A DNA stretch of 64,000 nt from Nocardioides sp. zg-DK7169 (GTDB taxonomy: Bacteria; Actinomycetota; Actinomycetes; Propionibacteriales; Nocardioidaceae), in assembly GCF_013155365.1 (NCBI RefSeq), contig NZ_JABJRA010000003.1, positions 1-64,000 of the forward strand. The letters are read 5' to 3'. The notes beneath the pieces are model-generated. The model made no database searches, was not told the origin of the DNA, and worked only from the letters and a program-made list of their open reading frames with translations. This document shows positions 26,615 through 34,114 of this stretch, one piece after another. The translations under genes and the position numbers were made by a program. Every line of letters begins with the position of its first letter. Position 1 is the stretch's first letter.

Positions 26615-28702
26615 TCAGTGGAACTTCCCCAGCCCCTCGCGCTCCAGCAGCATGGTCAGGCCGCCGTTCCAGAACGAGAAGCCGGCGCCGGTGATCATCG
26701 CCAGGTCGAGGTCCTCGGCCGCGGCGACGACACCCTCGTCGAGCATGATCCGGGCCTCGTCGGCGAGACCCTTCAGCACCCGGGTACGGACCTCGGCGGC
26801 GTCGAGGACGACCGGCTCGGCCGGCTGCTCGAGCAGCGCCTCGACCTCGGGGTCGAGCGTCCCGTCGGGGGCGAAGTACGCCGCCTTGCGCGCCGCCACC
26901 ACCCGCTCGAGGGCGGGGGAGACGTAGAAGCGGTCGGGGAACGCACCCGCCAGCGTCTCGGTGTTGTGCAGCGCGATCGCGGGACCGACGAGCGCGATGA
27001 GGGTGAACGGCGACATCGGCGTGACGCCGGCGAACGCGCCGTCCACGACCTGCACCGGGGTGCCCTCGTCGACGATCCGGCTGACGTCGCTCATGAACCG
27101 GCCGAGCAGGCGGTTCACGATGAACGACGGGCTGTCCTGCACCAGGATCGTGGTCTTCTTCAGCGCCTTGCCGGTCGCGAACGCGGTCGCCAGGGCGGTG
27201 TCGGAGGTCTGCTCGCCGCGCACGATCTCCAGCAGCGGCATCACGGCCACCGGGTTGAAGAAGTGGAAGCCGACGACCCGCTCGGGGTGGGTCAGCTCGG
27301 AGGCCATCTCGGTGATCGACAGCGAGGAGGTGTTGGTCGCCAGGATGCAGTCCGGCGACACGACCTTCTCGACCTCGGCGAAGACCGACTTCTTCACGCC
27401 CATGTCCTCGAACACGGCCTCGATGACGAAGTCGGCGTCGGCGAACTCGCTGGCCTTGTCGACGGTGCCGGACACCAGCGCCTTGTGGCGGTTGGCCTTG
27501 TCCTGGCCGATGCGGCCCTTCGCGAGCAGCTTGTCGATCTCGGCGTGCACGTAGGCCACGCCCTTGTCGACGCGCTCCTGGTCGAGGTCGTTGAGCACGA
27601 CCGGGACCTCGAGGCGGCGTACGAAGAGCAGCGCGAGCTGGCTGGCCATCAGGCCGGCGCCGACGATGCCGACCTTGGTGACCGGGCGGGCGAGCGTGCG
27701 GTCCGGGGCACCGGCAGGGCGCTTGGCGCGCTTCTGCACCAGGTCGAAGGCGTAGAGCGAGGCGAGCAGCTCGGGGGTGCGCGACATCGCCTCGAGCGCG
27801 TCGTTCTCGGCGGCGAAGCCCTCGTCGCGGGTGCGGTCCTTGGCAGCGGCGATCAGGTCCACCGCGAGCGCGGCGGCGGGCGAGGCGCCGCCGGTGCGGG
27901 CCTCGGCGATCGCGCGGCCGCGGGCGACGGCCTCGTCCCAGGCGGCACCGCGGTCGACCTCGGCGCGCTCGACGGTGGTCTCACCGCTGAGCACGGGCGC
28001 CGCCCACAGCAGCGACTGCTCGAGGAAGTCCGCGCCGGAGAAGCAGGCGTCGGCCAGGCCGAGCTTGAAGGCGGCCTTGCCGGACACGGTGCGCCCGTTG
28101 TTGAGCGGGTTCTCGATGATGAGCTTCACGGCGTTCTCGGCGCCGACGAGGTTCGGCACCAGGTAGGCGCCGCCCCAGCCGGGGACCAGGCCGAGCATGA
28201 CCTCGGGCAGGCCCAGCGCGGGCGCGCTGTCCATGACGGTGCGGTAGTCGCAGTGCAGCGCGACCTCGAGGCCGCCGCCGAGCGCGAGGCCGTTGATGAA
28301 GCCGAAGGACGGCTTGCCGCCGTCACCGAGCTTGCGGAAGACCGCGTGGCCGAGCTCCGCGACCACGCGTACGGCGTCCGGGCCGCCGCCGGCGATCGAG
28401 GTGAGGTCGGCGCCGGCAGCCAGGATGAACGGCTTGCCGGTGACGCCGAGCGCGGTGATCTCGTCGTCGGCGAGCGCCGCGTCGATGGCGGTGTTCAGCT
28501 CGAGCAGCGAGCGCGGGCCGAAGGTGTTGGGCTTGGTGTGGTCCTCGCCGTTGTCCAGCGTGATCAGGCCCAGCACCTGCGCCGGGGCGCCGGCGGCGAC
28601 GGGCAGGGTGACCTTGCGCAGGTGGGCGCGGGTGACCCGCTCGGCGTCGGCGGAGATCTCCTGGGCGCGGGTCAGCAGGGACGAGATGTCAGTGGTCGAC
28701 AC
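26615..28702 (-). CDS. fadB: Fatty-acid oxidation multifunctional protein (enoyl-CoA hydratase / 3-hydroxyacyl-CoA dehydrogenase)
   Basis: A 695-residue bifunctional enzyme catalysing hydration of trans-2-enoyl-CoA and NAD+-dependent oxidation of the 3-hydroxyacyl-CoA. The crotonase domain (about residues 1-310) has the oxyanion-hole 'AAGADL' and 'GLALGGGLEVALHCDYR', and the catalytic Glu in 'GLPEVMLGLVPGWGG'. The 3HCDH NAD-binding domain starts near residue 345 with 'KVGIVGAGLMASQLALLF', and 'GFHFFNPV' marks its catalytic His region. Two C-terminal 3HCDH domains complete it. The ATG start at 28702 is 1 bp from the fadA stop; fadA is upstream in the same operon. Confidence 0.92.
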   Translation of the reverse strand: MSTTDISSLLTRAQEISADAERVTRAHLRKVTLPVAAGAPAQVLGLITLDNGEDHTKPNTFGPRSLLELNTAIDAALADDEITALGVTGKPFILAAGADLTSIAGGGPDAVRVVAELGHAVFRKLGDGGKPSFGFINGLALGGGLEVALHCDYRTVMDSAPALGLPEVMLGLVPGWGGAYLVPNLVGAENAVKLIIENPLNNGRTVSGKAAFKLGLADACFSGADFLEQSLLWAAPVLSGETTVERAEVDRGAAWDEAVARGRAIAEARTGGASPAAALAVDLIAAAKDRTRDEGFAAENDALEAMSRTPELLASLYAFDLVQKRAKRPAGAPDRTLARPVTKVGIVGAGLMASQLALLFVRRLEVPVVLNDLDQERVDKGVAYVHAEIDKLLAKGRIGQDKANRHKALVSGTVDKASEFADADFVIEAVFEDMGVKKSVFAEVEKVVSPDCILATNTSSLSITEMASELTHPERVVGFHFFNPVAVMPLLEIVRGEQTSDTALATAFATGKALKKTTILVQDSPSFIVNRLLGRFMSDVSRIVDEGTPVQVVDGAFAGVTPMSPFTLIALVGPAIALHNTETLAGAFPDRFYVSPALERVVAARKAAYFAPDGTLDPEVEALLEQPAEPVVLDAAEVRTRVLKGLADEARIMLDEGVVAAAEDLDLAMITGAGFSFWNGGLTMLLEREGLGKFH

Positions 28703-28703
28703 G

Positions 28704-29903
28704 TCAGGCCGCCTCTCCGGTGTAGTGCGGGTTCTCCCAGATCACGGTGCCGCCCATGCCGATGCCGATGCACATCGTGGTGAGGCCGTAGCGGACCTCC
28801 GGGTGCTCCTCGAACTGGCGGGCCAGCTGGGTCATCAGGCGCACGCCCGAGGACGCCAGCGGGTGGCCCATCGCGATCGCGCCGCCGTAGGGGTTGACGC
28901 GCGCGTCGTCGTCGGCGATGCCGAAGTGCTCCAGGAACGCGATCACCTGCACGGCGAACGCCTCGTTGACCTCGAACGCGCCGATGTCGTCGATGGTGAG
29001 GCCGGCCTGCTTGAGGGCCTTCTCGGTGGAGGGAATCGGGCCGGCGCCCATGACCTCGGGCTCGACGCCCACGAAGGAGTAGGACACCAGGCGCATCCGG
29101 ATCGGGAGGCCGAGCTCGCGCGCGGTCTCCTCCTCGGCGAGCAGGGCGGCGGTGGCGCCGTCGTTGATGCCGGCGGCGTTGCCCGCCGTCACCCGGCCGT
29201 GGGCACGGAACGGCGTCTTGAGCGCCGCGAGCGACTCCACGGTGGTGCCGGGGCGCATCGGCTCGTCGGTGGTGGCCAGGCCCCAGCCCTGCTCGGCGGA
29301 GCGGGTGGCGACGGGGACCAGGTCGGGCTGGATCTTGCCGGCCTCGTAGGCGGCGGCGGTCTTCTGCTGCGAGCGCACGGCGTAGGCGTCGACGCGCTCC
29401 TTGGTGATGGTCGGGAACCGGTCGTGCAGGTTCTCGGCGGTCTTGCCCATCACCAGGGCGTCGGGGTCGACCAGCTTCTCGGAGACGATGCGCGGGTTGG
29501 GGTCCACGCCCTCGCCCATCGGGTGGCGGCCCATGTGCTCGACGCCGCCGGCGATGGCCACGTCGTAGGAGCCGAAGGCGATGCCGGAGGCGGTGGTGGT
29601 GACGGCGGTCATCGCGCCCGCGCACATGCGGTCGATGGCGTAGCCGGGCACGCTCTGCGGCAGGCCCGCGAGCAGCGCGGCGGTGCGGCCGATGGTCAGG
29701 CCCTGGTCGCCGATCTGGGTGGTCGCGGCCACCGCGACCTCGTCGACCCGCTCCGGGGGCAGCGAGGGGTTGCGGCGCATGAGCTCGCGGATGCACTTGA
29801 TGACGAGGTCGTCGGCGCGGGTCTCGGCGTACTGGCCCTTGGCCTTGCCGAAGGGAGTGCGCACGCCGTCGACGAAGACGACCTCTCGCAGCTGTCGGGG
29901 CAC
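28704..29903 (-). CDS. fadA: Acetyl-CoA C-acyltransferase (3-ketoacyl-CoA thiolase)
   Basis: A 399-residue thiolase performing the last beta-oxidation step, cleaving 3-ketoacyl-CoA with CoA. The nucleophilic Cys is in 'DRMCAGAMTAV', the second active-site region in 'GAFEVNEAFAVQ', the 'GGAIAMGHPLASSG' His motif and the C-terminal Cys in 'TTMCIGIGMGG' are present. The GTG at 29903 was chosen because AGGAG lies 5 nt upstream and family homology starts there ('VPRQLREVVFVDGVRTPFG'); the longer in-frame extension runs into the promoter and operator. It is the first gene of fadA-fadB and likely controlled by a palindrome at 29941. Confidence 0.93.
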   Translation of the reverse strand: MPRQLREVVFVDGVRTPFGKAKGQYAETRADDLVIKCIRELMRRNPSLPPERVDEVAVAATTQIGDQGLTIGRTAALLAGLPQSVPGYAIDRMCAGAMTAVTTTASGIAFGSYDVAIAGGVEHMGRHPMGEGVDPNPRIVSEKLVDPDALVMGKTAENLHDRFPTITKERVDAYAVRSQQKTAAAYEAGKIQPDLVPVATRSAEQGWGLATTDEPMRPGTTVESLAALKTPFRAHGRVTAGNAAGINDGATAALLAEEETARELGLPIRMRLVSYSFVGVEPEVMGAGPIPSTEKALKQAGLTIDDIGAFEVNEAFAVQVIAFLEHFGIADDDARVNPYGGAIAMGHPLASSGVRLMTQLARQFEEHPEVRYGLTTMCIGIGMGGTVIWENPHYTGEAA

Positions 29904-29940
29904 CTGTTCTCCTGGTCTGCTGGCGGCTGGGAAGATCAGA

Positions 29941-29954
29941 TTACCCGCGGGTAA
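29941..29954. promoter_or_regulatory. Perfect 14-bp palindrome, likely repressor operator of fadA-fadB
   Basis: TTACCCGCGGGTAA is a perfect palindrome 38 bp upstream of the fadA GTG. It overlaps a possible minus-strand -10 (TAATCT, complement of 29938-29943), so a bound protein would block transcription. The size and symmetry suit a TetR-family fatty-acid regulator; which one is not known. Confidence 0.55.
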
Positions 29955-30039
29955 CAACTCCGGGCACGCGGGGTCGGTGTGGGCGTCCTCACGTGTGTCC
30001 GACTGGTCGACGCTCCCCGCCGAGCGTGGCGCTGGGGCC

Positions 30040-30051
30040 TATCGTGGCCCG
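30040..30051 (+). promoter_or_regulatory. Leaderless -10 element of the PAC2 gene
   Basis: TATCGT (30040-30045) lies 6 nt before GTG 30052. Confidence 0.5.
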
Positions 30052-30996
30052 GTGACCGAATCAAGGCTCGTGCACATCGTGGACGACGTACCCGAGCTCG
30101 ACGGGCGCGCTGACAGCGACCTCACGATGGTCGTCGTGCTCGACGGCTTCCTCGACGCCGGCAAGGCCTCGGGGCGTGCGGCCCAGCACCTCGCCGACCT
30201 CTGCGACGGCGGATCGGTGGTGGCGACGTTCGACGTGGACCAGCTCCACGACTACCGCGCCCGCCGTCCTCCCGTGACCTTCGCCCAGGACCACTACGAG
30301 GCGTACGACGCCCCGCGCCTGGTGGTGCGCCTGCTGCGCGACGCCGGCGGCACGCCGTACCTGCTGCTGCACGGCTCGGAGCCCGACACCCGCTGGGAGG
30401 CCTTCGCGCGCGGCGTACGCACCGTGATCGAGCGGTTCGGGGTGACCCGCACCGTGCAGATCGCGTCGGTGCCGATGGCCGTCCCGCACACCCGCCCGAT
30501 CGCGCTGACGCCACACGCCAACGACCCCGCGCTGGTCACCGGGCGCAGCCCGTGGAGCGGCGAGCTGCGGGTCCCGAGCAGCGCCCAGGCGCTGCTGGAG
30601 ATCCGGCTCGGCGAGTGGGGCCACCCCGCGATGGGCTTCGTCGCGCACATCCCGCACTACCTCGGCCAGCTGGAGTACCCCCAGGCCGCAGCCGTCCTGC
30701 TCGAGCAGGTCGAGCGCGCCGGACGGCTGACCATCGACCTGTCCGGCCTGCGCGCCGAGGCCGAGGACCGCGAGGCCGAGATCGAGAGCTACCTCGCCGC
30801 CAACGCCGAGGTCGCCGACGTGGTGGCCGCGCTGGAGCGGCAGTACGACTCCTTCGCGCGCGCCGAGGAGAGCGGCAGCAGCCTGCTCGCCGAGGACCAG
30901 CCGCTGCCGACCGGCGAGGAGATCGGGCGCCAGTTCGAGCAGTTCCTGGCCGGCCTGGACGGCGACGACGACACCCACGACGACAAGCAGGGCTGA
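30052..30996 (+). CDS. PAC2-family protein (proteasome-assembly-chaperone-like)
   Basis: A 314-residue cytoplasmic protein of the PAC2 family. The N-terminal part has the family pattern 'DLTMVVVLDGFLDAGKASGR' and 'VVATFDVDQLHDYRARRP', followed by 'LLLHGSEPDTRWEAF' and 'GFVAHIPHYLGQLEYP'. The last 90 residues are acidic and probably helical, ending in an Asp-rich tail. Eukaryotic PAC2 chaperones help assemble 20S proteasomes; actinobacterial members are common, but their role, including any link to the bacterial proteasome, is not established. The GTG start sits behind a leaderless-type -10. The gene is followed 10 bp later by tesB and is probably co-transcribed with it. Confidence 0.82.
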   Translation: MTESRLVHIVDDVPELDGRADSDLTMVVVLDGFLDAGKASGRAAQHLADLCDGGSVVATFDVDQLHDYRARRPPVTFAQDHYEAYDAPRLVVRLLRDAGGTPYLLLHGSEPDTRWEAFARGVRTVIERFGVTRTVQIASVPMAVPHTRPIALTPHANDPALVTGRSPWSGELRVPSSAQALLEIRLGEWGHPAMGFVAHIPHYLGQLEYPQAAAVLLEQVERAGRLTIDLSGLRAEAEDREAEIESYLAANAEVADVVAALERQYDSFARAEESGSSLLAEDQPLPTGEEIGRQFEQFLAGLDGDDDTHDDKQG

Positions 30997-31006
30997 GACA
31001 AGGCTG

Positions 31007-31852
31007 ATGGCCAGGGACATCCACGAGCTGCTGCGGCTGCTCGACCTCGAGACGATCGACGACAACCTCTTCCGCGGGGCGGTCGCCGACATGACGCTGC
31101 CCCGGGTCTTCGGTGGGCAGGTGGCGGCGCAGGCGCTGGTCGCCGGCGCACGCACCGTCGACCCGGAGTTCGTCGTGCACTCGCTGCACTCCTACTTCCT
31201 CCAGCCCGGCGACCCCGGGGCGCCGATCCTCTATGACGTCGACACGCTGCGCGACGGGCGCTCCTTCCTCACCCGGCGGGTGCTCGCGCGTCAGCACGGA
31301 CGGCCGATCTTCGCGCTCACCGCGAGCTTCCAGCGCACCGAGGAGGGCCTGACCCACCAGGACCGGATGCCGCAGGCGCCCGCGCCGGAGACGCTGGCGG
31401 CCCCGGCCCGCGGCGTCTCCTCCGACGACGAGTGGGCGGTCGCCGATATCCGGCTGGTCGGCACCTCCGCCGACGGCCTGGAGCCCGACCCGGCGCGCCC
31501 GGGGCGGCAGCGGACCTGGCTGCGGGTCTCCGAGGAGCTCCCCGAGGACCCGTTCCTCCACCTCGCCGCCTTCACCTACCTCACCGACATGACGGTGATG
31601 GGTGCCGCGCTCGCGCCGCACGGCCTGCGCCTGGGCGACCCGCGGGTGCAGCTGGCCTCGCTCGACCACGCGATCTGGTTCCACCGGGCCTTCCGCGCCG
31701 ACCAGTGGTGGCTCTACGACCAGGTCTCGCCGTCGGCCTCCGCCGGTCGCGGCCTGGTGACGGCCAACGTGTTCACCCAGGACGGCCAGCTGGCCGCCAC
31801 CGTCGCGCAGGAGTTCCTGATGCGCCCGGCGCGCAAGAAGGAGACGCCATGA
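31007..31852 (+). CDS. tesB: Acyl-CoA thioesterase II, copy 1
   Basis: A 281-residue double-hotdog thioesterase of the TesB family hydrolysing acyl-CoA to free acid and CoA. Visible are 'VFGGQVAAQALVAGARTV', 'VHSLHSYFLQPGDPGAPI', 'LDHAIWFHRAFRADQWWLYD' with the catalytic Asp, and a C-terminal 'VAQEFLMR' with the catalytic Gln. Length is normal. Its last 4 bp overlap the ATG of a second tesB, apparently a tandem duplicate. Context with fadA-fadB suggests a role in fatty-acid turnover or CoA recycling. Confidence 0.9.
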   Translation: MARDIHELLRLLDLETIDDNLFRGAVADMTLPRVFGGQVAAQALVAGARTVDPEFVVHSLHSYFLQPGDPGAPILYDVDTLRDGRSFLTRRVLARQHGRPIFALTASFQRTEEGLTHQDRMPQAPAPETLAAPARGVSSDDEWAVADIRLVGTSADGLEPDPARPGRQRTWLRVSEELPEDPFLHLAAFTYLTDMTVMGAALAPHGLRLGDPRVQLASLDHAIWFHRAFRADQWWLYDQVSPSASAGRGLVTANVFTQDGQLAATVAQEFLMRPARKKETP

Positions 31853-32748
31853 GCAGCCCCGAGACGCCCGCCCCGGTGGTCGACCCGGCGCTGGACCCGG
31901 TCGCGGAGCTGGTGAGCCTGCTCGACCTCGAGCAGCTGGACCCCGACCTGTTCCGCGGGCGCCAGCCCGACTCCGGGCGCGCCCGGGTGTACGGCGGACA
32001 GGTCGCCGCGCAGGCGCTCATCGCGGCCACCCGCACCGTCGACCCGTCGTACGCCGTGCACTCGCTGCACTCCTACTTCCTGCGCGGCGGCGACTACTCG
32101 GTGCCGATCGTCTACGACGTGGAGCGGATCCGCGAGGGCCGCTCGTTCCAGACCCGGCGGGTGGTGGCGCGCCAGCACGGCCGTCCGATCTACTACCAGA
32201 CCCTGGACTTCCAGGTCGTCGAGGACGGTTTCGACCACCACGACGCGATGCCCGAGGTGCCGGGCCCGGACGCCGGCTTCGACCTCGGCGCGGTGATGCG
32301 GCGCGGCGGCAACCCGGAGGCGAACGCGCTGGCGCGCGAGTGGGCCTCGATCGACGCGCGCTACCTCGGCAACTCCTCCGCCGGTCTCACCCCGGACCCG
32401 GACCACCCGTCGCAGGCGCGGATGTGGGCGCGCGTGCACGCCGGGCTGCCCGACGACCCGGTCGTGCACCTCGCGGCGTTCACCTATGCCAGCGACATCA
32501 CGCTGCTCGGCGCGAGCCTGGCCGCGCACGCGGTGACCCCGGCCGAGGTGCAGATGGCGTCGCTGGACCACACCATCTGGTTCCACCGGCCGTTCCGCGC
32601 CGACGAGTGGTGGCTCTACGACCAGACCTCGCCGGCGGCGCAGGGCGCCCGCGGGCTCGCGCTCGGCCGGATCTTCACCGAGGACGGCCGCCTCGTCGCG
32701 ACCTGCGCCCAGGAGGGCCTGATCCGCCCGGTGCGGCCCCGCGACTGA
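31849..32748 (+). CDS. Acyl-CoA thioesterase II, copy 2
   Basis: A 299-residue paralogue of the preceding thioesterase with the same landmarks: 'VYGGQVAAQALIAATRTV', 'VHSLHSYFLRGGDYSVPI', 'LDHTIWFHRPFRADEWWLYD' and 'CAQEGLIRP'. It has a longer N-terminus (about 16 residues) and a longer insert between the two hotdog domains ('AVMRRGGNPEANALAREW'), so substrate range may differ. The ATGA overlap couples it to copy 1. A strong terminator follows. Confidence 0.9.
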   Translation: MSSPETPAPVVDPALDPVAELVSLLDLEQLDPDLFRGRQPDSGRARVYGGQVAAQALIAATRTVDPSYAVHSLHSYFLRGGDYSVPIVYDVERIREGRSFQTRRVVARQHGRPIYYQTLDFQVVEDGFDHHDAMPEVPGPDAGFDLGAVMRRGGNPEANALAREWASIDARYLGNSSAGLTPDPDHPSQARMWARVHAGLPDDPVVHLAAFTYASDITLLGASLAAHAVTPAEVQMASLDHTIWFHRPFRADEWWLYDQTSPAAQGARGLALGRIFTEDGRLVATCAQEGLIRPVRPRD

Positions 32749-32773
32749 CGAGTCCCGACACGTCGCAGACATG

Positions 32774-32808
32774 ACAGCGCCCCGTGCTCCTCGAGCACGG
32801 GGCGCTGT
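32774..32808. terminator. Bidirectional 16-bp hairpin between tesB copy 2 and a small minus-strand gene
   Basis: ACAGCGCCCCGTGCTC pairs perfectly with 32793-32808 across a 3-nt loop. It lies between the converging stops at 32748 (+) and 32826 (-) and can serve both. Confidence 0.8.
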
Positions 32809-32825
32809 TGCGTCTGGACGGGTGG

Positions 32826-33038
32826 TCAGCTGTTCTTCGGGCTCTGGCCGGACTCGCGCCACCAGGCGGCGAAGGACAGCTCCTCGTTGGGGTCCTTGCT
32901 GGCGGCCGCGGTCGGCAGTCGGCGGGGCGGGCCGTCGGCGGAGACGTCGACGACGTTCTTCTGGTAGTCGAGGAACAGGCGGCGGGGGTAACGGCGCAGG
33001 CGCAGGGAGTCGCGCGCCGCAGCAGGGGAGTTGCTCAC
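32826..33038 (-). CDS. Small hypothetical protein (70 aa)
   Basis: A 70-residue basic protein with an Arg-rich segment ('RLRRYPRRLFLDYQKN') and a C-terminal 'ELSFAAWWRESGQSPKNS'. No family, signal peptide or membrane segment is recognised. Support comes from the convergent terminator just beyond its stop, its compact frame and the absence of a better frame on either strand. It has a GTG start with only a weak upstream GGCGGT, so it may be leaderless or mis-started. Confidence 0.5.
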   Translation of the reverse strand: MSNSPAAARDSLRLRRYPRRLFLDYQKNVVDVSADGPPRRLPTAAASKDPNEELSFAAWWRESGQSPKNS

Positions 33039-33194
33039 CGAGACCGCCTACCCCCGGGGGGTGGCCGTCATGCGCCGGTGTTGTCCTTCTCACCCATCTG
33101 AGGGAGACCCCCGTCGGTCGAGCAGGGCCTCCGTCAGCCGAGTGTGCCGAGACCGGTTGACGCCGTGGGGCGAGCCTGTCGCGACCTCGTCCGG

Positions 33195-33250
33195 AAGGCT
33201 CGACTCAACCGGCCACAAGGCTCGACTCAACCGTCACGAAGGCTCGACTC
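33195..33250. repeat. Three exact-period 22-bp tandem repeats overlapping the htdX stop
   Basis: AAGGCTCGACTC starts at 33195, 33217 and 33239, exactly 22 bp apart; the intervening bases are CAACCGGCCAC, CAACCGTCACG and so on. The third copy lies inside the last codons of the minus-strand htdX-like gene (stop at 33234). The same core forms the array at 128-183. The rest of 33039-33194 shows no gene. Confidence 0.6.
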
Positions 33251-34112
33251 GACCTCGCGCCGTCCCCAGCAGGTGGGTGGTGGTGCCGTCGGGGGAGGTG
33301 AGGGCGAAGGCATGGCCGTCGGGGAGGCGGGTGGTGCCGAGGGCGACCTCGCCGGGGAGCAGCACGGGGCGGCGGAAGGAGACGTCGACGCGGGCGGCGT
33401 CGGGGATCCGGTTCTCCAGGCTGGCCACGCAGCGCGCCATCGTCCACATCCCGTGGGCGATCTGGCGCGGGAACCCGAGCGCCTTCGCGCTGAGCGGGTG
33501 CAGGTGGATCGGGTTGCGGTCGCCGGAGACCGCGGCGTAGCGGCGGCCCAGGTCGGCCGGCAGCGGCCAGGTCAGCGTCCCCCGGGGCACCCGCGGGTAC
33601 GACGAGGCGGGGGCCGGCTCGCCCGGCGCCGGGCGACCGCGGGAGAGGTAGGTCGACACCTCCTCCCACACCACCACGCCGTCCTCGTCGGCCACGGTGG
33701 TCGTGAACGCGAAGGCGGTGCCCTTTCGGTGCGGCAGCGGGCGACCGACGTCGACGGCGACGTCGAGCCGCTCGCCGATCCGGATCGCCCGCTGGGTGCG
33801 CACCGAGTTCTCGACGTGCACGGTCCCGATCGCGGGAGCCGGGAACGCCCGGTCGGCCATCATCGCGAGCTGGAGGTCGAAGCCGAGCAGGTGCGGGTAG
33901 GGCAGCGGGACCGTGTCCTTGCGCGGGAACCCGCACACCGCGGCGTACGCCTCGACGTGACCGCGCTCGACCACCACGCCGGTGCGCTCGCGGCGCAGGC
34001 CGGCGGACCCCGCCGCCGGTGCCTTGCGCACGCCCGGCAGCGCTCCGATGACCGGCACCGACGGGAGCGCCGCGCGCAGCAGCGTCCCCACTCCCGAGCC
34101 CGACCCGGCCAT
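33234..34112 (-). CDS. MaoC-like hydroxyacyl-thioester dehydratase (HtdX-like)
   Basis: A 292-residue double-hotdog dehydratase of the MaoC/HtdX type, dehydrating 3-hydroxyacyl thioesters. The C-terminal hydratase-2 motif is visible as 'YAAVSGDRNPIHLHPLSAK' with the catalytic Asp and His, followed by 'PRQIAHGMWTMARC'. The N-terminal hotdog contains 'PYPHLLGFDLQLAMMADRAF'. The ATG at 34112 lies 2 bp from the fabG4-like stop, so both form one minus-strand operon. In M. tuberculosis the equivalent pair is Rv0241c-Rv0242c. The final codons have been replaced or extended by a 22-bp repeat unit. Confidence 0.82.
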   Translation of the reverse strand: MAGSGSGVGTLLRAALPSVPVIGALPGVRKAPAAGSAGLRRERTGVVVERGHVEAYAAVCGFPRKDTVPLPYPHLLGFDLQLAMMADRAFPAPAIGTVHVENSVRTQRAIRIGERLDVAVDVGRPLPHRKGTAFAFTTTVADEDGVVVWEEVSTYLSRGRPAPGEPAPASSYPRVPRGTLTWPLPADLGRRYAAVSGDRNPIHLHPLSAKALGFPRQIAHGMWTMARCVASLENRIPDAARVDVSFRRPVLLPGEVALGTTRLPDGHAFALTSPDGTTTHLLGTARGRVEPS

Positions 34113-34114
34113 GC

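Noticed and set aside
26528..28783. Plus-strand open frame opposite fadB
   Set aside because: No motif, biased composition; fadB has complete enzymatic signatures on the minus strand.
33205..33936. Alternative minus-strand frame overlapping the htdX-like gene
   Set aside because: It reads through the 22-bp repeats in another frame, is Arg/Pro-rich, and has no hotdog motif.
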